A stretch of DNA of 51,582 nucleotides from Coriobacteriia bacterium (GTDB lineage: Bacteria > Actinomycetota > Coriobacteriia > Coriobacteriales > QAMH01), in contig QAMH01000001.1 of the NCBI GenBank assembly GCA_003149935.1, positions 1 through 51,582 of the forward strand, given 5' to 3'. Below, in pieces: positions 1 through 7,579 of the stretch. Under the pieces are notes generated by a model. That model had not been told where the DNA came from and ran no database searches. It was given only the letters and a program-made list of their open reading frames with translations. Position numbers and translations under genes: made by a program. Each line of letters opens with the position of its first letter. The stretch's first letter is position 1.

Positions 1-873
1 GTTATCGCCGCCACCGACGGCCCGATGGCCCAGACCCGCGAGCACATCCTGCTCGCCCGCCAGGTCGGCGTTCCCTACATCGTTGTCTTCCTCAACAAGT
101 GCGACATGGTTGATGACGAGGAGCTCATCGACCTCGTCGAGATGGAGACCCGCGACCTGCTCACCGAGTACGAGTTCCCCGGAGACGACATCCCCATCAT
201 CCGTGGTTCTGCTCTCAAGGCTCTCGAGGGCGACAAGGGTTACCAGGACGCTATCTGGGAGCTCATGGATGCTGTCGACGAGTACATCCCGACTCCTGCT
301 CGCGAGACCGACAAGCCGTTCCTCATGGCTATCGAGGACGTCTTCACCATCACCGGTCGTGGCACCGTCGCCACGGGCCGCGTCGAGCGTGGCGTCTGCC
401 ATGTCAATGACGAGGTCGAGATTGTCGGCATCCGCCCGACGCAGAAGACGGTCGTCACCGGCGTCGAGATGTTCCGCAAGCTGCTCGACGAGGCTGAGGC
501 TGGCGATAACGTCGGTCTGCTGCTCCGCGGCATCAAGCGCGAGGAGATCGAGCGTGGCCAGGTTGTCTGCCAGCCCGGTTCCGTTCAGCCGCACACCAAG
601 TTCAAGGGTCAGGTTTACGTTCTGACCAAGGACGAAGGTGGCCGCCACACGCCGTTCTTCACCAACTATCGTCCGCAGTTCTACTTCCGCACCACCGACA
701 TCACGGGCACGGTTATCCTCCCGGACGGCGTCGAGATGGTCATGCCGGGCGACAACGTTGAGATCACGGGCGAGCTCATTCACCCGATCGCCATGGAAGA
801 GGGCCTGAAGTTCGCTATCCGCGAGGGTGGTCGTACGGTCGGCTCCGGTCGCGTTACCGAGATCATCGAGTAA
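1..873 (+). CDS. tuf: Elongation factor Tu, 3' part (290 residues)
   Basis: GTPase that carries aminoacyl-tRNA to the ribosome in the cytoplasm. The gene is cut by the window start: frame 1 is open from base 1 and reads VIAATDGPMAQT, the segment just after the DCPGH motif, so roughly the first 100 residues (P-loop, switch I) lie outside. The NKCD guanine-specificity motif is present, followed by domains 2 and 3 with the TGRGTVATGR stretch near the start of domain 2 and the usual C-terminal end. It is followed by a strong hairpin and then rpmG. The call is certain; only the 5' end is unseen. Confidence 0.98.
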   Translation, partial: VIAATDGPMAQTREHILLARQVGVPYIVVFLNKCDMVDDEELIDLVEMETRDLLTEYEFPGDDIPIIRGSALKALEGDKGYQDAIWELMDAVDEYIPTPARETDKPFLMAIEDVFTITGRGTVATGRVERGVCHVNDEVEIVGIRPTQKTVVTGVEMFRKLLDEAEAGDNVGLLLRGIKREEIERGQVVCQPGSVQPHTKFKGQVYVLTKDEGGRHTPFFTNYRPQFYFRTTDITGTVILPDGVEMVMPGDNVEITGELIHPIAMEEGLKFAIREGGRTVGSGRVTEIIE

Positions 874-901
874 CACGAGCCCATTAGGTTATGAGCAGAC
901 A

Positions 902-929
902 GGCCCGACGGTTTTGCGACCGTCGGGCC
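902..929 (+). terminator. Hairpin after tuf
   Basis: A perfect 11-bp stem (902-912 with 919-929) with a 6-nt loop lies 28 nt after the tuf stop. No clear T-tract follows, so it may be a weak terminator or an RNA-stabilising hairpin between tuf and rpmG. Confidence 0.6.
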
Positions 930-954
930 GTGTTCTGCGATTGAGGAGGATGTA

Positions 955-1104
955 ATGCGCACGTTGGTCACCTTGGCCTGTACTGATTGCAAGCGCCGCA
1001 ATTATACGACCAAGAAGAACAAGCAGAACAACCCTGAGCGCATCGAGCTGAAGAAGTACTGCCGTTGGTGCGGTCATCATACGCTGCACCGCGAGACTCG
1101 CTAG
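955..1104 (+). CDS. rpmG: 50S ribosomal protein L33, zinc-binding form
   Basis: Small basic protein (49 residues) of the large ribosomal subunit near the E site. It reads MRTLVTLACTDCKRRNY and ends HHTLHRETR. Two CxxC pairs (C9/C12 and C36/C39) make it the zinc-binding C+ form. The ATG is preceded by GAGGAGGA at a good distance. The order tuf, rpmG, tRNA-Trp, secE, nusG is a classic arrangement, which supports the call despite the short length. Confidence 0.97.
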   Translation: MRTLVTLACTDCKRRNYTTKKNKQNNPERIELKKYCRWCGHHTLHRETR

Positions 1105-1156
1105 TTGTACTCGCTAAGTGTTCAGGAGTGGTCTACAATGGCTAGACCAGATGAAC

Positions 1157-1233
1157 AGGCCAGTAGCTCCAATTGGTAGAGCGTCGGTCTCCAAAACCGA
1201 ATGTTGGGGGTTCGAGTCCCTCCTGGCCTGCCA
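1157..1233 (+). tRNA. tRNA-Trp (CCA anticodon)
   Basis: Full cloverleaf. The acceptor stem AGGCCAG (1157-1163) pairs with CTGGCCT (1223-1229), with discriminator G1230 and an encoded CCA at 1231-1233. The D stem is GCTC/GAGC, the anticodon stem TCGGT/ACCGA encloses CTCCAAA, and the anticodon CCA is at 1191-1193. The T stem GGGGG/CCCTC encloses TTCGAGT. The position between rpmG and secE is typical for a tRNA-Trp. Confidence 0.98.
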
Positions 1234-1301
1234 GATTATTCCGGCCAACTTTTTAGTTGGCCTCTTTTAAGGTATGAACCACCTTATACGAACGGATCAA
1301 G

Positions 1302-1718
1302 ATGGCTACGAAGAAACACAAGAAGCGTAAGCGCGACACACGCTCCGAGGAGCAAAAGGCTCAGTCGGCGCGTGATCTCGCGCAGCAAACAACCGCGCAA
1401 CCGCAGAAGAAAGCTGCGGTGCTCTCGCGTTCCAAGGACAAAGCTCCCGAGAAGGCGAAGAGCACCAAGGCAGTTGCCAAGAACGATTCCAAGTCAGGAA
1501 AGAAGCCGAGCATCTGGCGTCGTTTCGTCAACTATTGCAAAGAGGTCAAGGGCGAAATGCAGCGCGTGGTTTGGCCGACGCGCCCCGAGCTCGTCAATGC
1601 GAGCCTCATCGTCATTGCGGCCCTCGTGTTCTTCGGCGTCGGTATCGCCATCATCGACAATATCATCATTATCCCGCTTGATGCCATCGCGACCTTGGGA
1701 GTGAACGTCAATGGCTAG
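1302..1718 (+). CDS. secE: Preprotein translocase subunit SecE with a basic N-terminal extension
   Basis: Subunit of the SecYEG protein-export channel in the inner membrane. At 138 residues it is longer than the minimal 60-residue SecE. Residues 1-70 are a Lys/Arg/Gln/Ala-rich, probably disordered extension (KKHKKRKRDTR near the start). The conserved part follows, with the amphipathic segment (FVNYCKEVKGEMQRVVWPT) and one membrane helix near residues 102-125. The last 8 bases overlap the start of nusG, so the two are translationally coupled. The extension is probably cytoplasmic; its role is unknown. Confidence 0.95.
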   Translation: MATKKHKKRKRDTRSEEQKAQSARDLAQQTTAQPQKKAAVLSRSKDKAPEKAKSTKAVAKNDSKSGKKPSIWRRFVNYCKEVKGEMQRVVWPTRPELVNASLIVIAALVFFGVGIAIIDNIIIIPLDAIATLGVNVNG

Positions 1719-2241
1719 AAGATGGTACGTTGTTCACACCTATTCGGGCTACGAGAACAAGGTCAAGACGAACATCGAGCATCTCATCGAGACCCAGGGT
1801 CTCGAGAACAATATCTTCGAGATTCTCATCCCCACCGAGGAAGTCACCGAGCTCAAGGAGGGCGGCCGTCGCGTCACCACCGAGCGCAAGGTGTTTCCCG
1901 GCTATGTGCTGATCAAGATGAACCTCGATGCCCGTACCCAGGTTGCCGTGCGCAACACGCCGGGCGTGACGGGGTTTGTCGGCAGCGAGGGGCAGCCCGT
2001 GCCGCTGACGCGCGAGGAGTTCAACAAGATCACCAAGCGCGTGAGCCCCGAGGCCCCCAAGAAGACCTCCACGGATCTGGAAGAGGGTCAGTCCATCAAG
2101 GTTGTGAGCGGTCCGCTTGCAGACTTCGACGGCACGGTCTCCGAGGTGAACGCCGAGGCCGGCAAGGTCAAGGTTCTCGTCTCGATCTTCGGCCGCGAGA
2201 CACCGGTCGAGCTCAGCTTCGATCAGGTGGCAAAGATTTAA
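1711..2241 (+). CDS. nusG: Transcription elongation/antitermination factor NusG
   Basis: Binds RNA polymerase at the clamp and affects pausing and coupling to ribosomes. It has 176 residues. The NGN domain begins RRWYVVHTYSGYENKVK and includes the FPGYVLIKM strand; a short linker near residues 115-125 leads to a C-terminal KOW domain (VVSGPLADFDGTVSEVN). The ATG lies inside the end of secE (8-nt overlap). No lineage insert is visible. It leads into rplK after a 117-bp spacer. Confidence 0.97.
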   Translation: MARRWYVVHTYSGYENKVKTNIEHLIETQGLENNIFEILIPTEEVTELKEGGRRVTTERKVFPGYVLIKMNLDARTQVAVRNTPGVTGFVGSEGQPVPLTREEFNKITKRVSPEAPKKTSTDLEEGQSIKVVSGPLADFDGTVSEVNAEAGKVKVLVSIFGRETPVELSFDQVAKI

Positions 2242-2358
2242 GTTTGGCAGAAACGCGCGCGTCGTGCCTCGATGTGGAAGAGGGCTTCTCGCGACAGGCG
2301 CTTTCGATAGATAGAGCATAAGCGCCCGTAAGGGCAGGTACTAGTAAGGATAGGCATC

Positions 2359-2793
2359 ATGGCTAAGGACAAGGAAGTAACGGGCTTCATTAAGCTTCAG
2401 ATTCCTGCTGGTCAGGCTAACCCGGCACCCCCGGTTGGCCCGGCACTCGGCGCCCAGGGCGTCAACATCATGCAGTTCTGCACGGCATTCAATGCCGAGA
2501 CGCAGGACAAGGGCAATACGATTATCCCCGTCGAGATCACGGTCTATGAGGATAAGTCCTTCGACTTCATCTGCAAGACTCCGCCGGCGGCTGTTCTCAT
2601 CCGTCAGGCTCTTGGCATCGAGAAGGGCAGCGGTGTTCCGCAGCGCGACAAGGTGGGCACGCTCACGCAGGCTCAGCTTACCGAGATTGCCGAGACCAAG
2701 CTTCCCGATCTCAACGCCAACGACATCGAGGCGGCAAAGAAGATCGTGGCGGGTACCGCTCGCTCCATGGGAGTATTAGTCGAAGAGGCCTAG
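2359..2793 (+). CDS. rplK: 50S ribosomal protein L11
   Basis: Part of the GTPase-associated centre on 23S rRNA, the site bound by thiopeptide antibiotics. It has 144 residues, close to the usual length. The N-terminal domain carries the proline-rich PAGQANPAPPVGPALG signature at residues 16-31, and the C-terminal rRNA-binding domain ends in GTARSMGVLVEEA. The start is backed by AAGGATA upstream. The spacer to rplA is unusually long (314 bp) and structured; see the separate entry. Confidence 0.98.
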   Translation: MAKDKEVTGFIKLQIPAGQANPAPPVGPALGAQGVNIMQFCTAFNAETQDKGNTIIPVEITVYEDKSFDFICKTPPAAVLIRQALGIEKGSGVPQRDKVGTLTQAQLTEIAETKLPDLNANDIEAAKKIVAGTARSMGVLVEEA

Positions 2794-2965
2794 TTCTCAT
2801 CGGGCGCGAATTGCTCGCCTGTGATTCGCACCCAAAGTTCCAAAATCGCTCAGCTGCTGTGGAACTCGCGCGCACAGACCGCGCGCTCAGACAGTCCTCG
2901 CAAGATCGCTTCACGATTTTGAAACTTCTGCTCATCGGGCTTCGCAATTCGCGTCCGGCGAGCAC
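2793..2965 (+). repeat. Long nested imperfect palindrome between rplK and rplA (element D)
   Basis: This fills half of the 314-bp gene-free spacer. Outer arm GGGCGCGAATTGC (2802-2814) pairs with 2944-2956 (one wobble-type difference) and extends outward to the rplK stop codon. A second arm, AAGTTCCAAAATCG (2835-2848), pairs with 2914-2927 (one difference). The centre is GCGCGC (2868-2873) with 2881-2886 around a 7-nt loop. TC faces TC at 2815-2816, 2850-2851 and 2866-2867. It looks related to the elements after rplA, rplL and rplX but is larger and less regular. The remaining spacer, 2966-3107, shows only the rplA ribosome site. Confidence 0.65.
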
Positions 2966-3107
2966 CGTGGATGAATTTCGATTAAAAGCATCCACATGTA
3001 TCGAGCAGCACGCTGTTTGATAGGTTAGGTATTAAGCACGTGGCATAGGGCTGCGTGCATGTAGTGGGAGGGCCGGCCAGGCTCGTTGACCACGAGGAGG
3101 AAAGAAC

Positions 3108-3815
3108 ATGGCAAAGCACGGAAAGAAGTACGAGGCCGCACTGGCCAAGGTTGACGAGGACAAGCAGTACACGCCGCTCGAGGCTTGCACGCTTGCCAAG
3201 GAGATTGCGCCTGCATCCTTTGACGAGAGCGTCGAGGTTGCATTCCGCCTCAACATCGACACCCGTCAGGCAGACCAGCAGGTTCGCGGTTCCATCTCGC
3301 TGCCTAACGGCACGGGCAAGGAAGTCCGCGTTGCCGTCTTCGCCGAGGGCGATAAGGCAAAGGAGGCTCTCGAGGCCGGTGCCGACGTTGTCGGTTCCGA
3401 CGATCTGGTTGCCGACGTGCAGGCTGGCAACATTAACTTCGACGCCGCCGTCGCAACTCCCGACATGATGAGCAAGGTTGGCCGTCTGGGTAAGGTCCTT
3501 GGCCCTCGTGGCATGATGCCGAACCCCAAACTTGGTACCGTTACGCCGGATGTCGCCAAGGCCGTGAGCGAGCTCAAGGGTGGCAAGGTCGAGTACCGTG
3601 CCGATCGCTATGGCATCTGCCATGTCAACATTGGCAAGGTTTCCTTCGAGCCCAAGGCTCTTGCCGAGAACTACGGTGCGCTTTATGACGAGATTCTGCG
3701 TGTGAAGCCGGCCGCAACCAAGGGCCGCTACGTCAAGTCCGTCGTGCTGTCTTCGACGATGGGCCCTGGCATCAAGGTTGCCGCTGACATCGTCCGCAAC
3801 TACACCGAGGCGTAA
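3108..3815 (+). CDS. rplA: 50S ribosomal protein L1
   Basis: Forms the L1 stalk at the ribosomal exit site and, in E. coli, represses its own operon by binding the mRNA leader. It has 235 residues. The signature GRLGKVLGPRGMMPNPKLGT is near residue 125. The start ATG follows GAGGAGG. The gene is separated from rplK by a structured spacer and from rplJ by an unrelated divergent gene pair. Its stop codon lies in the left arm of a long imperfect palindrome. Confidence 0.98.
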   Translation: MAKHGKKYEAALAKVDEDKQYTPLEACTLAKEIAPASFDESVEVAFRLNIDTRQADQQVRGSISLPNGTGKEVRVAVFAEGDKAKEALEAGADVVGSDDLVADVQAGNINFDAAVATPDMMSKVGRLGKVLGPRGMMPNPKLGTVTPDVAKAVSELKGGKVEYRADRYGICHVNIGKVSFEPKALAENYGALYDEILRVKPAATKGRYVKSVVLSSTMGPGIKVAADIVRNYTEA

Positions 3816-3911
3816 CAGAACACGCAATCTAGACGTTCAACGGGGAGCTTACGTACGTTTTGTACGCTACGCTCCCCGTTTCACGTCTATCTCACGCATT
3901 CTGTTGCGCTT
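3808..3911 (+). repeat. Nested imperfect palindrome on the rplA stop codon (element A)
   Basis: Left arm 3811-3836 and right arm 3883-3908 are both 26 nt and pair at 19 positions, with four C-A/A-C pairs (G-U on the opposite strand), one T-G and one TC:TC mismatch. Inside, ACGGGGAGC (3840-3848) pairs perfectly with 3871-3879, and CGTAC (3852-3856) with 3862-3866, closing the loop GTTTT. A further TC:TC mismatch lies between stems (3837-3838 against 3881-3882). The right arm has one extra base in the inner stem. The rplA stop (3813-3815) is within the left arm. Same plan as the elements after rplL and rplX. Confidence 0.85.
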
Positions 3912-3958
3912 GCATGCTACGCACCTCGCTTTATTGCAATCTCACGCATTCTATTGCG
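3912..3958 (+). repeat. Tandem 50-bp duplicate of the right half of element A
   Basis: Bases 3912-3958 match 3862-3908 at 36 of 47 positions at a constant offset of 50, including ATCTCACGCATTCT in full. So only the right half of the palindrome is repeated. ATTGCG (3953-3958) can also pair with CGCAAT (3823-3828) of the left arm, which allows an alternative fold. Confidence 0.75.
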
Positions 3959-3970
3959 TTTTCGTTACTG

Positions 3971-4000
3971 AAAAGCCCGGGTTTTGTACCCGGGTTTTTT
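3971..4000 (+). terminator. Intrinsic terminator after rplA
   Basis: CCCGGGT (3976-3982) pairs with ACCCGGG (3988-3994) around TTTGT, followed by TTTTTT and preceded by AAAA. It would end the + transcript of rplK-rplA and, less strongly, the minus transcript of the LysR gene that ends at 4053. Confidence 0.9.
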
Positions 4001-4052
4001 AATGAGCTGCGAATACGTGCCGGTAACTATCTGTGCGAGCAAGCTACGCTGT

Positions 4053-4937
4053 TTATTGCTGATATATGCGCCTTGCCGTTCGGTAGAGCTTCATGACTTG
4101 TGCGCCCGGCCGTTTGGGAAAGACCAGCCCGTAGGGCATGCAATGCGGCTCGGTCAAGGAGATGCAAACGAGATTTGGGTGGATATCCTCCCAGATCTCG
4201 GTCGTGACGATGGCACGATTGTTCAATTCGCAATCTGCGAACAGCTCCATCGTGTAGAAGGGGACATCCGTGATTCGATTGGCTCCGAGACCAACAAGAT
4301 AGGAGCGTGCGGCGTCGTAGTCAGCCGATACGCCTGGCCTCATCATGACGAGGTCAAGGTCATGGAGCAGCTCCGCATCCACCACTTCGGGAGTATTCGT
4401 TCCTGGTAATTTTGGTACCGCGACGCATAGCTGAGTTCGCGTTAGCTCGAGGAACAGGCACTGATCTCGGTAGAGCTCGGACATGTAGAGCCCCTCCATC
4501 ACGTCATACGATACGCCGAGTCCACGCAGGTAATTGCCCGGCTCGATTCCCGCGCTTTCAAGCGAGGTGATATCGATGCGGGTGCCTGGCGCGCTTTCGA
4601 TCATATGCGACCAAATTCCCGGAAGCAGGCGGCACTTCATGAGTAATGAAGTTGCCACGCGTATAGGTCCCTCGCCCTTCTGAATCGTCCGTGCGCGAGC
4701 AACTGCCTCATCGCAGTGACGCACGATCTCTATGGCATCCCGATAAAGCGATTCGCCCGCTTCGGTCAGTTTGACGCCGCAGGGTCCACGCTCGAACAAA
4801 GTGACGCCAAGACGCTGCTCGAGAAGATCAATCTGCTGAATGAGAGAAGACGGCGCGATATAGAGTGCGCGGGCAGCTTTGCTGAAACTTCCCGCATTCG
4901 CCGTTTCGATGAAGGACTCGATGTGGCGCGAGTACAC
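4053..4937 (-). CDS. LysR-family transcriptional regulator
   Basis: Probable regulator of the adjacent divergent transporter. It has about 294 residues, usual for the family. The N-terminal winged helix-turn-helix reads FIETANAGSFSKAARALYI followed by SSLIQQIDLLEQRLGVTLF; residues 90-290 form the effector-binding region. I prefer GTG at 4937 as start because AAAGGAG lies 5 nt before it; GTG at 4943 abuts that site and would add two residues. Together with the MFS gene it interrupts the L1-L10 ribosomal gene order. The effector cannot be read from the sequence. Confidence 0.88.
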   Translation of the reverse strand: MYSRHIESFIETANAGSFSKAARALYIAPSSLIQQIDLLEQRLGVTLFERGPCGVKLTEAGESLYRDAIEIVRHCDEAVARARTIQKGEGPIRVATSLLMKCRLLPGIWSHMIESAPGTRIDITSLESAGIEPGNYLRGLGVSYDVMEGLYMSELYRDQCLFLELTRTQLCVAVPKLPGTNTPEVVDAELLHDLDLVMMRPGVSADYDAARSYLVGLGANRITDVPFYTMELFADCELNNRAIVTTEIWEDIHPNLVCISLTEPHCMPYGLVFPKRPGAQVMKLYRTARRIYQQ

Positions 4938-5002
4938 AGTCACTCCTTTGTATCAGGTTTGAACCTTATACAGCTATAGAGAAAAGCGCGATTAAAAGGA
5001 GA

Positions 5003-5020
5003 TTATAGCAACTACTATAA
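5003..5020. promoter_or_regulatory. Palindromic operator candidate between the LysR and MFS genes
   Basis: TTATAG (5003-5008) and CTATAA (5015-5020) form a perfect inverted repeat with a 6-nt centre, of the T-N11-A type bound by LysR proteins, 30 nt before the MFS start. A looser AT-rich repeat (TATACAGCTATA) lies near 4967-4978. Autoregulation and control of the transporter from here is inferred. Confidence 0.55.
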
Positions 5021-5049
5021 GGTCGTGTACGAAAGTGGAGGGGGACATA

Positions 5050-6324
5050 ATGGATGTGAACGCGCTCAAGCGTAAGAGGTACGTGTATCTATTTGCATCG
5101 GCAGCTTCGTTTCTGGTGTTAGGCCTGGTCTACGCCTGGTCGCTTTTCGCGACTCCTCTTGCCACTATCTACGGATGGGAGATGAGCGCGGTAAAGGTGA
5201 CCTTCACCATCTGCATGATGGCGTTTTGCGTGGGTGGCCTCATTGGCGTGCGAGTGCTCAGGCGTCTCGGCGTGCGCGGCGCCATACTGATGGCAGCCAC
5301 GCTTCTCGTCTGCGGTTTTGCGGGAACGGCGATTCTGGCCCAATACGGCATATGGGCCTTGTACGTATGCTATGGCGTATGCATTGGGTGCGGCACGGGT
5401 CTGGGCTACAACGTCACCATCGCCACGGTAACATTGTGGTTTCCCGATAGGACCGGCTTTGCCTCCGGTGTCATGTTCATGGGCTTTGGCCTGGGCTCTC
5501 TTACCCTGGGAACGCTTACGCGCGCCATCATCGGGACGGCGGGCATACCCGTCGCGCTCGGCGTCGTCGCGGCCACGGCCTGCATCGTCTTCGTGTTCCT
5601 GGCTTGCTTCTTGAAGCGCGCTCCCGAAAACATCAGCGAACTCTTGGGCGTCGGCACGCAAAAGGAAGACCTGGCCAAGGAGGAGCTCTCATCCGATGCC
5701 GAATTCGTGACGGATGCCAAGTCCGCCTCAGATGCCGAGGCAGATCAGCGCAGAATCTTCCGTGACCCCGCGTTTTACGGCTACTACCTATGGGCGATCA
5801 TCATCCTTGGCGCAGGGCTCGTCGTCATCGGCACGTCCATGCAGGGAGCCTTGGAGTTGAACGTGGACGCGACCTTCGCTGCGACGCTTGTGGGCATCAT
5901 TCCCATCGTGAACGGATTATCAGGTCTTTCCATGGGCGTCGTTTACGACAAGAAGGGCTTGCAGTTTTCCATGATATTGGTCGCAACGATTGCCTTCGCA
6001 GCCTGCACGGTTCTCGCCTGCGCCTTCTTCTTCGGCCTGGGATGGCTCTATGTCATCGGCTGCCTGATGATGGTTGTGGGCTATGGTAGCGTAGCGCCCC
6101 AGGCCACTGCGTTTGCCCGCGAGCGTTATGGTCAGAAGCGCTTTCCGCACCACCTTGCCATCGTGAATACCGACATCGCCGGTGGCTCGGCCTTTCAACA
6201 GGCCGTGATGAGCGCATGCGGCGGTGTGAGCCTGTTCGTCTACACGACCATGGCCGTCTTTGGCGCCGTGGCCTTCGTGACGAGCCTTGCCTTCGCCCGT
6301 ATCACGAGGCCGAACAAGGGATAG
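5050..6324 (+). CDS. MFS transporter, oxalate:formate antiporter-like (OFA) group
   Basis: Integral membrane carrier of 424 residues with about 12 predicted helices: six, then a charged, Asp/Glu-rich loop near residues 205-230, then six more. The first helix region LGLVYAWSLFATPLATIYGW resembles OFA-type MFS proteins, which exchange small carboxylates; the substrate here is unknown. The start ATG is preceded by GGAGGGGG at about 6 nt. Divergent from the LysR gene with a shared 112-bp control region. Its promoter is separate from rplJ, which has its own leader downstream. Confidence 0.85.
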   Translation: MDVNALKRKRYVYLFASAASFLVLGLVYAWSLFATPLATIYGWEMSAVKVTFTICMMAFCVGGLIGVRVLRRLGVRGAILMAATLLVCGFAGTAILAQYGIWALYVCYGVCIGCGTGLGYNVTIATVTLWFPDRTGFASGVMFMGFGLGSLTLGTLTRAIIGTAGIPVALGVVAATACIVFVFLACFLKRAPENISELLGVGTQKEDLAKEELSSDAEFVTDAKSASDAEADQRRIFRDPAFYGYYLWAIIILGAGLVVIGTSMQGALELNVDATFAATLVGIIPIVNGLSGLSMGVVYDKKGLQFSMILVATIAFAACTVLACAFFFGLGWLYVIGCLMMVVGYGSVAPQATAFARERYGQKRFPHHLAIVNTDIAGGSAFQQAVMSACGGVSLFVYTTMAVFGAVAFVTSLAFARITRPNKG

Positions 6325-6406
6325 GGAAGGGTGCGACAGCGCCCTCGCATCCAGAGCACGACCCTATTTTCGAAAGCGCTCTTCGCAAAAGATGCATGAC
6401 AATTCC

Positions 6407-6435
6407 TTGCGTCCTTCCGCCCATTGCTCTATCAT
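6407..6435 (+). promoter_or_regulatory. Probable promoter for rplJ-rplL
   Basis: TTGCGT (6407-6412), 17-nt spacer, TATCAT (6430-6435), about 29 nt before the L10 leader fold. Its -10 resembles those proposed for rpoB (TATCCT) and rpsL (TAGTCT) in this window. Confidence 0.55.
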
Positions 6436-6463
6436 TCCATCTCGCATTTGTAGTTTTACCCGC

Positions 6464-6529
6464 TACCAAAGACAGCCGGTGTCCCATCCGGGACTTAAGG
6501 GAAGGCAAGCCTTCCGCCCGCCGAGGTGG
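6464..6529 (+). promoter_or_regulatory. Ribosomal protein L10 leader RNA
   Basis: The mRNA region that L10 (as L10-L12 complex) binds to repress its own synthesis. The typical string AAAGACAGCCGGTG is followed by a GTCCC/GGGAC hairpin, then GGAAGGC-AA-GCCTTCC (6500-6515), then CGCCCGCCGAGG, in the usual order. A further hairpin (CCGCTG/CAGCGG near 6571-6588) lies between it and the ribosome site and could be an attenuator. The rest of the 291-bp gap after the MFS gene holds the promoter and nothing else I recognise. Confidence 0.8.
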
Positions 6530-6616
6530 TCGAACATGAATGATGCTTCAGGCATGCACTCTCGTCGGCCTCCGCTGTCACGCAGCGGGGGTCGATTTGT
6601 ATGAAGGGAGGTGCGC

Positions 6617-7135
6617 ATGCCTACACAGCAAAAAGTCGAGCAAGTTGAGAAGCTTACCGAGCTTTTCAAGAACAGCGAGGGTTGCTGGTTCGTCGATGCT
6701 CGTGGTCTTACCGTCAAGGAGTCCCAGGAGCTTCGTCGCAACATTCGCGAGGGTGCCGGACAGATGCACGTCTTCAAGAACAACCTCGCCGCCATCGCAC
6801 TCAAGAACCTCGACCTTCCCGAAATCCCCGAGATTTTGGCTGGCCCCACGGCCTTCGTGTTCTGCGATGGTGACGTGGCCGCTCCGGCCAAGGCTCTCAA
6901 GGACTTCGCCAAGGATCATGAGGCTCTGGAGATCAAGGGTGGCATTGTCGACGGCAAGGTCTACTCCGTCGAGGAGGCACTCAAGGTCGCCGATCTGCCC
7001 AGCAAGGAGCAGCTCGTTGCCATGCTTCTGTCCACCATGCTCGCACCGGTCACGGGTCTCGCCCGTGTCTGCGCGGCGCCGGCGGAAGGCTTGGCTCGCA
7101 CGATTCAGGCTATCGCAGACCAGAAGGCTGCATAG
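6617..7135 (+). CDS. rplJ: 50S ribosomal protein L10
   Basis: Base of the L7/L12 stalk; binds 23S rRNA and L12 dimers. It has 172 residues, reading MPTQQKVEQVEKLTELF, with the rRNA-binding globular domain (GCWFVDARGLTVKESQELR) and a C-terminal alanine-rich L12-binding helix. A GTG at 6611 would add two residues but overlaps the Shine-Dalgarno sequence AGGGAGG, so ATG 6617 is chosen. The gene sits just after its autoregulatory leader. Confidence 0.97.
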   Translation: MPTQQKVEQVEKLTELFKNSEGCWFVDARGLTVKESQELRRNIREGAGQMHVFKNNLAAIALKNLDLPEIPEILAGPTAFVFCDGDVAAPAKALKDFAKDHEALEIKGGIVDGKVYSVEEALKVADLPSKEQLVAMLLSTMLAPVTGLARVCAAPAEGLARTIQAIADQKAA

Positions 7136-7198
7136 CGCCACGTTTGTTATGTATATGCAAGGTGGCGTGATTGCCGCCGCAACTGAAAGGTTTTAGTT

Positions 7199-7579
7199 AT
7201 GACTAAGGAAGAAATTCTCGAAGGTATCAAGGGCCTGACCGCTCTCGAGCTCTCTGAGCTCGTCCATGATCTGGAGGAGGCCTTTGGTGTCTCCGCCGCC
7301 GCTCCCGTTGCTGTTGCCGCTGTTGGTGGCGCTGCTGCCGGTGGTGACGCTGGTGCTGCTGAGGAGAAGAGCGACTTCGACGTCGTGCTCGAGTCCTTCG
7401 GCGACAACAAGATCGCTGTCATCAAGGTTGTCCGCGAGGTCACCGATCAGGGTCTCAAGGAGGCCAAGGCTCTCGTCGAGAGCGCTCCTGCCACCATCAA
7501 GGAGGGCGTGAAGAAGGACGAGGCCGAGGAGATGAAGGAGAAGTTTGAGGCTGCTGGCGCTGTCGTCACGCTGAAATAG
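7199..7579 (+). CDS. rplL: 50S ribosomal protein L7/L12
   Basis: Stalk protein that recruits translation GTPases. It has 126 residues: an N-terminal dimerisation helix (about 1-32), an Ala/Gly/Val hinge, and a C-terminal domain with KIAVIKVVREVTDQGLKEAK. Strong AAAGG ribosome site. Its last codons and stop (CTGAAATAG, 7571-7579) are the outermost stem of a long imperfect palindrome. Confidence 0.98.
   Translation: MTKEEILEGIKGLTALELSELVHDLEEAFGVSAAAPVAVAAVGGAAAGGDAGAAEEKSDFDVVLESFGDNKIAVIKVVREVTDQGLKEAKALVESAPATIKEGVKKDEAEEMKEKFEAAGAVVTLK

Noticed and set aside
1105..1139. A promoter TTGTAC/TACAAT before tRNA-Trp
   Set aside because: The spacing of 23 nt is too long for a sigma-70-type promoter; only the -10-like box is plausible.
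3808..3911. Integron attC-like recombination sites at gene 3' ends
   Set aside because: The stop-proximal imperfect palindromes resemble attC in layout, but the core GTTRRRY/RYYYAAC boxes are absent at the arm ends, no integrase is present, and the genes are essential r-protein genes, not cassettes.
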